This document shows positions 10,901-23,516 of a DNA stretch of 64,000 bases, piece by piece. How positions within the stretch are numbered: the first letter of the stretch is position 1; each line of letters begins with the position of its first letter. The notes under the pieces were generated by a model. That model made no database searches. It was given only the letters and a program-made list of their open reading frames with translations, and had not been told where the DNA came from. The DNA is from Vitellaria paradoxa (lineage: Eukaryota > Streptophyta > Magnoliopsida > Ericales > Sapotaceae), in the NCBI GenBank assembly GCA_019916065.1, contig CM034237.1:26036340-26100339 (forward strand). Reading direction: 5' to 3'. The position numbers and the translations under genes are program-made.

Positions 10901-13564
10901 GCAAGGGGGACACTCAATTGAGGGTTTGGACTTAATCAAGGAAGGCTCCAAAGACTCAAAAATTGGTACCCAACCACTAGCTACCATGACATTCTCAGTC
11001 TCTTCTATCAACTCTCCAGCATACCTACAATTCTCTCCATCCAACACGACACATCTCTCACTCCTCACTAAAGCACACTCCAAAGGGTCCTCCAAGTAAG
11101 ACTTCTCAAAGTACTCCTCACTCAAGGCATGGATCACATCCACCTTCCTAATATCCTCATACTCTCCCATTTGCTTTCCTACCCGAAAGATATTCATCTC
11201 CATGGTCATATTCCCAAATGAAAGTTTCATTACCCCACTTCTACAATTGATCACCGCATTCGATGTAGCAAGAAAGGGTCTACCGAGTATTACCGGAATG
11301 GATTGAGTAGGGTTTGAAATGGGTTGAGTGTCCAAAACTATGAAATCAACTGGAAAGTAGAACTTGTCTACTTGAACCAGTACATCCTCCACTACAGCCC
11401 TAGGCATTTTCACTGAACGGTCAGCCAATTGCAATGTCACTCTGGTGGGTTTCAGCTCACCTAAGCCTAGTTGCTGATAAACAGTGTAAGGCAATAGGTT
11501 GACACTAGCACCCAAGTCCAGTAGAGCTCTTTCTACAATGTGATTTCCTATGATGCAGGAAATGGTTAGGCACCCTGGATCCTTATACTTAGGGGGTGTC
11601 TCCCGCTGGATTATGGCACTGGCTTGTTCTGTCAAGAAAGCCTTTTCCTTGACATTGAGCCTCCTCTTCACAGTGCACATATCCTTGAGAAACTTAGCAT
11701 AAGAAGGGTTCTGCTTGATGGCCTCAAGTAACGGGATGTTGATTCTCACTTGTTTGAACATCTCATAAATTTCTGAGTTCAACATCTCATTCTTGCCCTT
11801 TGCTAATCTCTGGGGAAAAGGTGGTCTAGGCATGTGCTCAACAGGCTGGTCTATTGGCCTAACCAATGGCCCCTCACTGGTTTCCCCATCGCTCTCTTTT
11901 TCAACCTCTCCATTCTCTTTCTCTCCACTCCCAATCTTTTCGACATCTCCACTGTCCTTTGAACCCAACTGTTCACTAGGAGTATTGGCTCTAGGGTCAA
12001 TCGGCTTTTGAATGATTTTACCACTCCGCAAAGTGGTAACAGCTTGAACTTGCTCATGTGAGGTAGCACCCGAGGTCGACGACTCAGTCATGTTCGCCTG
12101 GCCTTTTGGGTTGGGAAAAGGTTGTGCTGGGAGTTTACCACTCTGAGTGGTACTCATAGCCTGGGTCAACTTAGAGACTTGACCCTTGATGTCATCCAAA
12201 GCCCGAGTTACTTGATTGTTGATGTTCAGTTGTTGTTGCATAAATTGATTAAGAGTATCATCAATTGGTCTCTTATGTGGTGGTTGGTATGCAACAGAAC
12301 TGGGCTGTTGGAATTGGGATGATGGTAAAGGAGGTGGTTGCTGAAATGGTTGTCCCGAATTATCATTCCTCCAGGAGAAACTGGGATGGTTCCTCCACCC
12401 TGGGGAATAAGCATTGGGAGCTTGGTTTCCACTTTGGTAAGGGACATGTCCACTTTGGGTATAAGGAGCATTACTTTGACCCCTATTCGGGAATGGACGA
12501 TTTGGTGCATTGTTAATGTAAGCTTGACCATAGGCTATCTCCCTAAGCAAAGGCAATTCGGGGCACGAATTTGCATCATGCCCCATTTGATCACAAGCGG
12601 CGCAAACCACTTTCTTCTCAACCAACTTTTCCTTGTTCTTCAGTTCAAGGGACTCAAGCTTATGTTGCAAGGCGGATAACCTAGCCCGTAAATCGTCACT
12701 CTCACTCAACTCTAATTGGCGACTAGGTACCGAATACCTATGTTCAGAAGATGAGGGTGGTCCGATTTCCCAATCATTTGAATCTTCGGCTACCATGTCA
12801 AAGAAATCCATGGCATCCTCCGCAGTCTTATCAAAAAGGGTACCATTGCACATGGTTGAGACAAGTTGTTTGAGACTGGGAGTTAAAGACTCATGAAATA
12901 TACTCACTAACCTCCATGGCTCAAATCCGTGGTGAGGACAAGCCATCAAGAGGTCCTTAAACCTCTCCCACGCACGACAGAAATTCTCATTAGACTTGCA
13001 TGAAAAAGTGGTGATCTGTCGCCTATAGTGTTGAGTCTTTTGAGTTGGAAAATACTTCTTTAGAAACTCGGTTTGCATTTCGCGCCAAGTCCCAATGGAA
13101 CGAGGGCGAAGGGAGCTAAGCCACAGTTTGGCTTTGTCCTTAAGGGAAAATGGGAACAGTTGGAGTCGGACAACATCCTCATTAGCATTCGGGTCTACAC
13201 AAGTGTTAGATACTTCCTCAAACTCTCTCAAGTGGTTATACGGATTTTCAGAGTCAAGACCATGGAAATTAGGTAGGAGTTGGATGATTCCTGGTCTTAA
13301 GGTAAAATTGCCCCTGTTCAAAGGCAAAATGATGCAGGAAGGTGTGGTTTTCCTAACCGGGTTAAGGTGATCCCTAATCCTCCTAATTTTCGGAGCTCCA
13401 TCATCCCCATTTACACTTCCATCTCCTTCTAAATTTGCCATTAAGTCGGACGATTGGGAGTTTGTGGCTGACGCTAAGATATGGGGATCTAAAGGCTCAC
13501 GAATGTAAGAGGGGTTACTATGATCGAGAATGACTTCGACAACCTTGCCTGTCCTAAAAAACAT
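7984..13564 (-). pseudogene. gag-pol polyprotein of element C, frameshifted in pol
   Basis: A single open frame from 13564 to 10235 (1109 codons) holds gag, a zinc knuckle (CAACDQMGHDANSC), a protease with LLDLGASVNLLP as in Athila relatives, and the start of reverse transcriptase. From about 10270 the frame changes roughly nine times. The remaining pieces in order are RT with the FMDD active site (10269-9985), connection and RNase H (10043-9299), the integrase zinc-finger region and core (9308-8650), and the integrase C-terminal part with a GPF motif (8516-7984). I noticed no substitution-type stop codons, so the breaks are mainly one-base gains or losses. A functional copy would be about 1850 codons. 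The product would process, copy and integrate the element; this copy cannot make it as written. Confidence 0.9.
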
Positions 13565-13813
13565 GCAGTGGATTACTAACCTAAGTCTGTTTGGTTTGTT
13601 GTTGTGTTTTTTTTTTTTTTTTTTTTTTTTTCACAAATCTAAAAGAAGGAAAATCCTAAAATTAGAGAAAAGGAATTAAAATAAATAAAAAAAATATGAA
13701 ATATACAAAAGAAAAGAAATAAGGAACGATATCACCTGGAAGTCCAAATGTAACCGCACCAGCAAGTACTTTCGTCCACAAGCTCTCTGAGTTCAGTACA
13801 CACACACCGTTGT

Positions 13814-13831
13814 TCCCCGGCAACGGCGCCA
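13814..13831 (-). other. primer binding site, tRNA-Asp type (C)
   Basis: The minus strand reads TGGCGCCGTTGCCGGGGA, complementary to the 3' end of plant tRNA-Asp and typical of Athila-type elements. It lies six bases inside the 5' LTR. Confidence 0.9.
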
Positions 13832-13837
13832 AAAACT

Positions 13838-15526
13838 TGACCGCTCTCTAAATTGGTAGTGGCTCACTCTCAAGTATAAGAGGTCGGTCGTAGTCTTTTC
13901 TAGGTGAGTCCTAGGTCATCTCCACAGGGAACAAAAGTGTGCCTAAGTGTTGGGAACCTTGTTTCAAAAACACTTGCAAAAATCTCAAAAAGAAAAGGTG
14001 AAAATCTTGTTTTGGGTTTTCGAATAAGTAATTGAAAATTCGATTTGAAAATAATTGGGAAAACGATTGGAAAGTTTAAAAGAAATACACTTAAACTAAG
14101 AATGACACCCTAAGGAAGCAACCAATTCAAACACTTAACAGAGTACGTGAATTACTTAAACACTTGGATTAATGGAGATACTTGGTTTTAACCTAGTCCT
14201 ATAATGTCCTCGAAGGCTTGGACTTGAATATGAAATTAACTTAACCTAACCTTTACACATGTAAGATCAGGCCGAAAAATGCAACGTTAAAAAAAATCTT
14301 ATTTCATAAAGAAATTGTAACTCCGAGGTCTTGAAGTCAAGTTCGAAATCACCGGGACATGGAATTAACCTCCGATTCACTTTCGTGTAAACGGGAGTCA
14401 ATTGTATCACAGGGTTTCGTTTTCGAAAGAAATCAACCTAAAATTACAATTCTTATGTTATCATTCAAAAGATAATGAATTCATTTCAATTTGCTCTGTC
14501 CAAGTCCAAGACCTTCAATTTCATTACGAACCTAGGTTAAAACCAAGAAAAGCCCTAGCCTAGCATAGCGAAAGTATAAGCAGAACAATTCGAAAAGAAA
14601 AACATCTTCAATATGCAACAAACCACAAGAACGAAATAAATCGAAAAGGTTTAAAACAATTTTGAAAGCAAATCAATACAAACTAAGTCTACGCAACACT
14701 ACGAAGCAAACATACCAGACAAAACACTTAAAACATGAGATTTTTATTAAAACGAACTAACAAATTAAAACTTACGCATGAATTGTACTACGAAAACAAG
14801 ATTGAACTTGAACAATCCAAAGCGAAAGCAATGAGTCCCAATCCTTGGTGCAATTCGAATGTAATTTTTACATAAAACTCTTAGAAGAGAAAATCTGAAC
14901 TATTCCTAGGGTTCCGAACCTGTCCTTCTCAAAATTCTACCCTTTTATATTATTACAAAAGTCAAGGGTAAAATGGTAAAATTACACTCTAAATTTCCTG
15001 CTGGACTTGTGCTAGAAGGGTACCCATGGGCGCCCATGCTATAGGTGGGGCGCCCATGCTTGAGGTGTTTGATGAAGTCCTCAAAGAACAGGCAAAAATC
15101 AGCAGGCATGACCCTCCTCTGTGGGTGCCCATCTGATAAAGGGTGGGGCGCCCAAGGTCAGACAGGGGCGCCCATAGGTCTAGGTGGGGCGCCCATGTTG
15201 GCTGCTCTCCAACTGTTCGATGAAAGGCCTCTGAGAACCTGCTCCTCTCCCAAAATTAGCTCTCTGTGGGCGCCCATCTGCTATAGGGTGGGCGCCCATG
15301 CTTCTGGTGGGGCGCCCATGCTTCTGGTGCAGATTATCCCACTTTGTTTCCTTGCTCTTTTGACCTTTCTTTTCATCCTCCTTCACCAAGTGAAGCACCA
15401 AAACCTGCAAAAGTCCAAAAGCACATAAATTAGCTTCTTTCCTTAAAAGATAAGAGATTTATGTAATTAAAACACCTAAAACCATTCACATTATCATAGT
15501 AAGTGTGCATTTTATGTGCTCAATCA
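13838..15526 (-). repeat. element C 5' LTR
   Basis: 1689 bp, TGACCGCT to CAATCA on the plus strand. It is the cleaner of the two C LTRs: its palindromes are regular where the left copy has small insertions. A TATA-like sequence lies near 14940-14952. Confidence 0.92.
15028..15317 (-). promoter_or_regulatory. GGGCGCCC palindrome array in the C 5' LTR
   Basis: Perfect or near-perfect units centre at 15031.5, 15051.5, 15126.5, 15149.5, 15169.5, 15190.5, 15271.5, 15293.5 and 15313.5. Spacing within clusters is 20, 23, 20, 21, 22 and 20 bp. In element orientation the array is upstream of the TATA box by about 75-375 bp. Confidence 0.65.
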
Positions 15527-16015
15527 CCTAGTTACGAGTTGACGCTCGTGCACACTACGTGTTCGATTCAATGTCCCGGTGAGTCCGAAACTAATTTCAA
15601 AAACCTCCAGTTACCTTGAGTTCTATAAATTAGGTTTTAAAATAAATATCGTCCGATCGAACAATACATGTGCAATTGCTAGGTTGAGTTATCGACGTAT
15701 TTGAGTAAACCAATACTATTCTACTACTGGATTTGGTTCGAAGTCAAGATTTTCTTAATTATTTTATTTTTTTAATATTTTCATTTAATATCATAATTCC
15801 TTCGTTCCACCATTCTCAACCATTCCATACTCAAGAATATTTTAAATCTAAAAATTAGTTTAGATTAAATTAGGGCCACCTACTAACTAAGAAAACAAAT
15901 CTAGAGCTTTCAACAAAGCCTTCCTTGTGGAGATGACCTCGATTCTCACCAAGTAATACTATGACTGCCCTCTTGCACTTGAGAGGTAGAACCCAAACAC
16001 ATTTTAGGGTAGGTC
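15527..16015 (+). repeat. fragment of an E-family LTR
   Basis: Matches the reverse complement of about 48751-49250, including the terminal segment that ends AGGGTAGGTCA. It starts mid-LTR exactly where element C ends, so C appears to have inserted into it. The other half of this LTR is not on the left side of C. Confidence 0.7.
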
Positions 16016-17171
16016 AAGTACGTTTTACACCCCATGTGCAAGCTGATCACTTGTAAGCACGATAAAATCTGGTAAGTACCGAGTCGAATCACAAAGAACT
16101 TTTGAATGATTTTAGTAACAAAAATTCTTCAAAAAATTCTCTTGGAAGCCAAACTTCACAATGAATTAATGTAGATTTTTGGATTTGAATGGTGAAAATA
16201 TAATTAGAACTTGATTTAATAGAAACAACTAAAAAAACATCTTAGATCAAGCCAAATTGAGTAGAGATTTCTATGGGCTTTCATGGAGTAAATATAACTC
16301 AATCCACTCTCATACAAGAGTAGATTAGAAATTAGCAAACATTGAAGTCCAAATTAGAATAATAATTGATTATTTTCATTACGAAGTTAGGTTCACTTAA
16401 TTGAAAATCTAAATCAAACACTTACAGTGCATAATCTATAAAGAGTACGTGATAGTTCTATGTTAGCAATTCTCATACAAGATCATTAAGAAAGTGTATG
16501 AAAATTCTAGCTAGCAACTCACATATAACCTTGCTTGTCATTCCATAATGTGGATTTATACCCTAAGTGTAAGGTGATTCAAGGTAGCAATTTAAATTTA
16601 CAAATGTGAAATACCAGTCATATGCATAGGGAAAGGCGTTGTTACTCACAATTCTTAGTTTCTTGTTTAGTAGGTGTCACATAATGAAAATCAAAGAAAA
16701 TTGGATTGAATTTTGGAAATAAAACCTACTAAGGCATTTCATCAAACAACTAGATGACTAAAATAAAATCCAATGTAAAATAAACAAAAATTGAATTAAA
16801 ATCAATTCTAATGAAAAGAAATTAAAATCTATGAAATTAAAGAGGCTAGGGACCAAGGCTAATCCATCCAGTCATCATACAATTGAATCAAATAAAAAAG
16901 GCGAACATGTTTACTTATATGCATCTAGGCAAACCATCACAAGGTGGGATGATTTAGAGAAATGAAATCTAATTGCTTGGTCATTTAGGGAAACATAGCA
17001 TCAAATATAATAGTATGCATAATTGATCTGGGAATGTAAGTATTCTAACAAAGGCCAACATGTAATCACACTCAACACAAGTACCATGTATACAAACACC
17101 TGGTGTGCATACAAAGTCTAGAAAAGCATGTGAACATGAAAGGTTTCAATACAACTATAAACATTTTTTGC
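16016..17171. other. non-coding, LTR-like AT-rich sequence
   Basis: No gene is supported. The first 80 bp (through GTAAGTACCGAGTCGAATCA) resemble the U5 end of an LTR in minus orientation. The sequence is interrupted by the CACTA-like element and may continue from 19975. Confidence 0.35.
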
Positions 17172-17269
17172 CACTACTTTTAGGGAGAAAATTTAATTTT
17201 GTGGGGAAAGGTTATCTATTTGGCATCAAAATCGTCTCCAATTGATTGGTGCTAAATTATTTTATTTGG

Positions 17270-18210
17270 CGGCAAATTAAGGTTTTTTTTACCCACAAAT
17301 TTTTTAATTATTAGTAGCCATTTATTTTGTTGCTAAATAAAATACTATTGCCCACTAATATTTTGGTTACAAATAAATCCAAATTTTATGCGCCAAATTT
17401 TCTCACAATATTTACTACCTTTTCTTTCTCCTGTACATATTTTGTCGCCAGATTAAAATTTTTTATCCACCATTTATTTTGTTTCTAAATAAAATATTAA
17501 ATAATATATTATTAGCCACTAATATTTTGCTTGCTGATAAATCCAAATTTTATGCGCTAAATTTTCTCACAATCTTTCCTACTTTTTCTTTCTTCTATAC
17601 ATATTTTGGCACTAGATTAATCTTTTTTTACCCACAAATTTTTAATTATTACCCAGAATTTATTATGTTGCTGATAAATCCAAATTTTATGCCCTAGATT
17701 TTCTCACAATCTTTCCTTTGGGGCCCGATCATTTTTTTTACCACAAATTTTTAATTATTGCCCACAATTTATTTTGTTACTAATAAATCTAAATTTATGC
17801 CCTAGATTTTATCACAATCTTTCCTACATTTTCTTTCTCTTGTACGTATTTTGGCGTCAGACTAAATTTTTTTGACCCACAAAATTTTAATTATTACCCA
17901 CAATAAATAAAATATTAAATAATATATTATTAGCCACTACTGTTTTAGTTGCTGATAAATCCAAATTTTACGTGTCAAATTTTCTCACAATCTTTCCTAC
18001 CTTTTCTTTCTCTTATAAGTATTTTGGTGCCAAATTAAACTTTTTTTACCCACAAATTTTTAATTATTACCCATCATTTATTTTGTTGCTAAATTGAATA
18101 TTAAATAATATATTATTAGCACTAATATTTTGGTTGCTAATACACAAGTTATGCTTCAAGTTTTACGCGTCAAATTTTCCCACAATCTTTACTACCTATT
18201 CTTTCTCCTG
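17270..18210. repeat. imperfect tandem repeat
   Basis: About five degenerate units share the words TTTTTACCCACAAATTTTTA, AATCCAAATTTTATG and TTTTCTCACAATCTTTCC. The TCTCACAAT landmark recurs near 17401, 17562, 17701, 17812, 17982 and 18180, so unit length varies from about 110 to 200 bp. It is possibly the sub-terminal repeat region of the CACTA-like element. Confidence 0.6.
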
Positions 18211-18316
18211 TTCATATCTAAAGTTTCGCCCTTCACAATTAAACCACTGTGGAACTCCACTTTCCACAATTACAACCAACAGTGAGAACTTATTTTATTT
18301 TCTTACAAGAGCATCA

Positions 18317-18640
18317 TATACTATGATGTGATATTCATCTTTTAAATTTCCTTATTGTTTTTGTAGGATGTGGAGTTGGATTCTATAATGAAAATCCTAA
18401 CAATTTGAATATCAACCATTACTCTGATGTGAAATTCTTCTTTTAAATTTTCTTATTGTTTTTGTAGGACAATGTGGAGTTGGATTCTGATAATGACAAT
18501 CCAAATAACTTGAAGATTGATAATTTGAAGATCAGATATTACTATGATGTGGTATTCTTCTTTTAAATTTTCTTATCGTTTTTGTAAGATAACGTGGGCT
18601 TGGATTCGGATAACAATATTCCAAATAATTTAAAGATTGA
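18317..18640 (+). repeat. three direct repeats with exon-like ends
   Basis: Units start near 18317, 18421 and 18541. Each has a T-rich stretch ending TTTTTGTAGG or a close variant, followed by a short open segment. The middle one would read DNVELDSDNDNPN. This looks like a tandemly duplicated intron-exon unit, possibly from the gene of the CACTA-like element. Confidence 0.45.
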
Positions 18641-19974
18641 ACCAATAAAGGCAAAGGCTGAAATTTTTAAAAAGGGATTGTAGGTTTCCTTTTGTTGTCT
18701 CATTCAAATAATTTTGGACATTTAGCCTGCATTTATTTATTGTTTCCATCCCAATTCATCTCTGATATGTTTATATCCATCTCATTATACATCTTTATAT
18801 CTATAAATATATTGTATTCCTCTCTTATGAGTTCTCATGACATGCTTCCATATATATATATATATATATTTTGATGTGTTCTTTTTTTTTTTTTGGACTA
18901 CTAAAAATGATGATCTGGAGGAGATTAGTACATATGAGGCTATATATCATGGAAGTGGAAGGGTTCAAATGTGGTGATCAAGAGAATCAAAGCCAACTAT
19001 TTTGGTGGGAGACCTTCTGCCTAGTATTGTTCATATCTTGACCATACTTTCCTTCTATTGTTATTTCAAATAAGTTTGTTTGGTTTGGATAACTTTTTTC
19101 TATGTTAGTTCATTTTTTCATGAAAAACTTAATTTTATTTTTATTTTTTATAGAGCATAAAAAATGATCTTTAATAATTGTACGAGTATATATGTTACAT
19201 TACTAGGACTATGGATTAGTAAATTAAAAAACTTAATAAATTTTTACACGTTAGTTTATGTGTAGTTTTAGTTTTGTACTTTCAATTGAAACTTTTAAGT
19301 TTATACATATTAATATGTTATTTTTATTTATTTATTTTATTATTATTATTTTTTTTGGCAGGTTGGAGAGTAGCAGAGACAACGTTCTGTTTGAGGATAT
19401 TTATTATAGACATTAAATATTTTGGATATTAATTTGTATTGTATTTTTTACTTACAAGATTTTGTTTCAAAGATAATTCGGGAGTTATAATAATTAAAAG
19501 TATTTGCAAATTAATACAACTTATTATTTTGTATAATTTATTTGGCAGTAAAATATATTAATTTTGTTGGTATTACTTGGCATTAAGAGCAATGACATAT
19601 TTAATGAATGCATTATTGTGATTGGATTCAAGGATTTATGCATTTACATATAGAAAATTAAAATTTCTATCTATAAGACTTTTAGCAATGACCATTGGAG
19701 TTTGTAAATATTATATTTTTTGGGATGAAATGTTTTGTTGCTAAAGTAGCGCTCAAGTCTTAAAAATGAATTTTTTACCCACCAATATTTCATTTCTAAT
19801 TATATATGCTCTACCAACAAAATAGAAATTCATTGCTAAAAGTTGTCCGAGACCAGCTTTTAGGGACAAATTAGCGACGAAATAGCTTTCGTTGCAAAAA
19901 CTTTTTAGTAGTGAAAATTCAACTTTTAGCAATGAACTATTTGGTTACTAAAGATGTACTTTCGTGTAGTGTTT

Positions 19975-21570
19975 GTATGTAAATCAACCATGGAGAGATA
20001 CTCTCAATCACCTAGTATGCATACTATTTCCAACAAGTACTCAACATATATAGCATGAAAAGGTAAGGTTGAAATCTCATACAAAAGAAAAATTAAAAGA
20101 AAATCAACTAATTTAACATCTAAGTATGTAAAAATTGGAAGTAAACTGAAAATTATACCTCAATTGATCCAATTACATGAAGATCTTCAAGGATCACAAA
20201 GTCCTCTGCCTTGATCAGCTCTTGTACATAAGAATTACAAAGAGAAGTAGAAAATTACAAATCAAATTAAAATCCTATGTGAGGATATGAAGAAACCCCT
20301 CCAAACCTCTCTAATCTACTCTAAGTATCTTATATGTAATGTTCTTTATCTCTCTTGAAGTGCCAACTCATATTTATATCCCTTTTTTTTTTTAAATTAC
20401 AAGAATTACATTAAATTTCTAGAATTTAGTCTATTGTCCGGACTTAAAAATGACATGGTTGGGCATTTTGTTTCTTCATAAAAGTTTTAGATTTCCTTAT
20501 TAGCTTTCCAGTGCATCAAGACTTGCCTAATTCCAACTTCTAGAACTCTAGATATAACTTAAAAACCATGACAGGGTCTGGGCCACGAGAAACCTTCCAA
20601 GCAGATTAAGAATTCAACGTTTTAGCTTAATTTTGGACTTCAAAATGGTAAAACTAGGTCTTGGACTCTCAAGAAAGTTGTATGCCTATGTCTTAGCTTT
20701 TCAACGATCTAAAGAACACTTGAAACCGAGGCCTGTAGCTCAAGTTATAGCCCAAAAACTAAACAGTGTTTTGGCTTGATATGGATGTGCTTTCTATTGT
20801 TCAAACCTTGGTGCCCACGAGGCCTTTGTTTGATCAAAGCTTTGAACCATTATTCTATACTTAGACAAAATTTGCAGTTTTAAGGTTGATTCTACTATGC
20901 TATTCAAGCAAGGGTGTGAACAAATGGTTGTACGAACCCTTGTTCGCACTATGGTCATGACTTAGAAAATTTTTGAAGCTAAAAACTTGCTCCCCTCACT
21001 TTGGACATGATTTTGACCTTAAAGATGGATTTAGGCTTCGGATAGAACATAAAAGTTGTAGCCCATCGAGTGTCCTTTCCAACCCAAAAAGAATTGCATC
21101 AATCAGAATTGTGAGTGAAAAGGTATGGCCAAGATACTAACAGGTTGTCATGTTGGAATTTCTACTGCAACATGTCTTCAGCCAGTTTGAGCTTAGGACC
21201 ATTTCCTTCTCCTTGCTAGCCATGGTAATTGATCTTATGCATTGGGATGGATCTTGAGAGGTGTAGAAAATCTTGGGAAGCATTGGGGATGTCGATATTT
21301 ATCTTATAGCTATTTTCTCCATGCACACTAATGTTCGGCGAAATGCCCTAAAGGACTCCTAAGCTTGTTCTTGCACTTTCTCACATGCGTTTTATACTTT
21401 CATCAATTCTTTTTGTGTGCACCATACTCTCAATACTTCATCTCTTTCTTCTTTTTAAGCTCATTTCCTTTCTTTTTTTGCCTTTCGATCATATGGAGCT
21501 CTTCCACTTGCATTTTTATGTTGATTAAGCCTCTAATTGCCTAGAATTTATTCCTAAAAATTGCGATCAA
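19975..21570. other. non-coding sequence, possible continuation of an interrupted LTR
   Basis: No coding frame is supported. A TATA-like TATAAATA on the minus strand near 20370-20381 and a GATCA end at 21566-21570 fit a minus-strand LTR beginning TGATCA at 16044 and split by the CACTA-like insertion. The flanking five bases do not match, so this is tentative. Confidence 0.25.
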
Positions 21571-23255
21571 CACAGAACATAAGTGTATATGCAATAAAAC
21601 CAAGTTTTAAGTGAATGTATGTATACAATTAGCACATCAAAAGGGTGTATAAATGTATAATATTATATGCTAATCAAACCTGTATAAAGTATACATACAA
21701 GAATTGATCTACGATTCTCAATTAGTGATTTCAATAGATCCAAACAAGTCAACTATTATTCATAGAAAATTCTTAAGAAAATTAAACCTTAAAGCATAAA
21801 GTACCTTGATTTGAATCCAAGCAAGGAACTACTCACACCTGATAGTAGAGAAACTTAAATTGAAATTGAAATTTAACATGTTTACAAGAGGAATTCAAAA
21901 GGAAAATGAAATTTTCTCCCCAAAGAAATAAGATCTATTTTCTCTCTCTAAAACTAGATGAAAGTAACTAACTCTATCTCACAGCAGTTCGTTCTGAAAA
22001 TCCCTCAAGTGTAATATGAAGATCACAAAAGCTCCTAGGTCATCAATCTATCCGAATAAGGGTTCAAACACCACCCTATCTGAACCTAGGTTCAAACAAC
22101 ATTCTACACTTAAAGAAAACCTTGAAGCTTTGAACTTACATGACTATTCACTTCGAACTTACATGGCCCATTCAGATAGGGGTCTGAACAGGGTTCGAAC
22201 ACTTAAATTTTTTCCTGTCGATCTTCAAAATGAGGCATCTATTGATCTAACCTATGTCTACACCATACCCTATCCGAACATGGCTTCGAACAACCCCTTC
22301 CTTACTTCATTTCTTTCTTTTCTTAGGCCATTTTCCTACAAGTTTATAAAAAGATCCATTAGAATAGTAAAAGCTTATGATTCTATCTTTTTATTCTAAG
22401 AACTTATACAATATCACTTATTTTAGATGATTAGATTGTACGTTTTACCATATAATTAGAGATTGTGAGGTTATTTTTGTAATTGGCAAATTAGTTAACA
22501 AAACAATGATTTTAAACTTGTATTTTTAAGCATTTGGATAAGGTGTCAAGGGTATAGGTTTGAAGAATTTTTGAAAATTTTGTTAAACAATTTTAGAAGT
22601 AAGAAACTATACAATTCTGTGTAAGATTGGATTGATCGAGTGGTCTATAAATAAAGATCTTCTCTTACGGTTTCTACATTGCAGAGAATGTGAGACAAAA
22701 GCTGTTACATTACTCCAAGAGTTCTCTTCATCTCTTAGCTAAACAACTTCACACTTTGGTGTTCGTGATCTTTAAGGATTTGAAGATTAGTCTTTCATGG
22801 ACTCAAGCAAAGGTTCAACTCAAGGGATTGGGGATTTGACTGGAAATTTGTAGTTATAATCTTTGTAACCTAACTTATATAGTAAAAGAAGATTGTGATT
22901 TTTCTTAGTTCAGGTTTTTTCACATTAAATCCTTTTGTCACTTTATTTTTCCACACTTATTTTTTTGGTTGATTGTTTGATACTAGCGCTTCACATATTT
23001 TTTTTTTAATTCTTTTATCTATACACTACTTCCTAATTATTCTACATCAGGATACAACCTGGACCTTCACGTGATGCATCAAAATACACAAAATAACCCA
23101 CTCCACAATCAAGAATAATAAACACTAGTGCCTACATCAACCAATGCTTCAACTAATTAAAAACGTTCTCATAAGCTTAACTCCATTCAAACTTGATTCC
23201 ACTTAACTTACCTATAAGAAAAAAAAAAAACTTAATTCCCTTTTGAGTCAACTAA
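21571..23255 (+). other. non-coding sequence with promoter-like features
   Basis: No gene is recognised. An open frame at 22016-22399 has an unfamiliar translation and is probably spurious. Imperfect inverted words recur at 22048-22070, 22076-22098, 22171-22200 and 22271-22290, including the perfect palindrome GAACCTAGGTTC (22082-22093). A TATA box (CTATAAATA, about 22643-22651) follows. It may be another LTR, but its ends were not found. Confidence 0.3.
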
Positions 23256-23440
23256 GTCAATGTAATACCTTGGACATTTTATTAACATAAGTACAAGGTT
23301 TTTGATGTATTTTGGAAGTAATGAAAGTTAATTAGTGGAATGAATCATTTATGGTGCTTTAGAGTTGAAAACTTTGAAAGAGATGGGTTAGGCTATCAAA
23401 AGTAGGCATTTTAGCCAAGTACAGGAAAAAGGGACACCTT

Positions 23441-23516
23441 GGGCGCACAAGGCATGGGCGCCCAACGTCTTGAGTGCACAAGTCATGGGTGCCCACCTGA
23501 GAAGGCATGGGTGCCC
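23441..23516 (+). promoter_or_regulatory. palindrome array 1 in the A 5' LTR
   Basis: GGGCGCCC-type words centre at 23444.5, 23459.5, 23475.5, 23490.5 and 23512.5, mostly 15-16 bp apart. Two read GGGTGCCC, the central CpG changed to TpG. The 3' LTR has the counterpart near 46010-46115. Confidence 0.5.

Larger units (their letters stand above)
1644..15526 (-). mobile_element. element C: Athila-type Ty3/gypsy retrotransposon
   Basis: A complete 13.9-kb element on the minus strand. In element order: 5' LTR 13838-15526, tRNA-Asp primer site 13814-13831, gag-pol 13564 to 7984, palindrome array 7800-7727, envelope-like ORF 7000-5651, a long 3' non-coding region with two polypurine tracts, and 3' LTR 1644-3330. 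Both LTRs start TGACCGCTCT on the plus strand and end CA. The five bases flanking the two ends (CAGCG left, CCTAG right) do not match. The right flank is the middle of an E-family LTR, while the left flank is unrelated. The element is therefore a recombinant, or its left side is rearranged or misassembled. Its frames are broken almost only by small indels. Confidence 0.93.
17172..19974. mobile_element. decayed CACTA-like DNA element
   Basis: The right edge ends TTTCGTGTAGTG and the left edge begins CACTACTTTTAGGG, consistent with CACTA-type termini, although the two ends match only for the first few bases. Sub-terminal sequence with TTAGCGACGAAAT resembles the repeats inside plant CACTA ends. 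Between them are imperfect tandem repeats and repeated exon-like segments. No transposase frame remains. I could not confirm a 3-bp target duplication (left TGC, right TTT). Confidence 0.4.

Noticed and set aside
12265..12679. Several overlapping plus-strand open frames
   Set aside because: All are antisense to the intact gag frame of element C.
15028..15317. A CRISPR-like array of short repeats
   Set aside because: The repeats are 8-10 bp palindromes inside a plant LTR, without uniform spacers or cas genes.
16044..21570. A complete minus-strand LTR split by the CACTA-like element
   Set aside because: The terminal TGATC and GATCA fit, but flanking five bases do not match and no partner LTR or primer site is present.
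22016..22399. 127-codon open frame
   Set aside because: The translation is unfamiliar and its repeats follow DNA-level inverted words; it lies in non-coding, promoter-like sequence.
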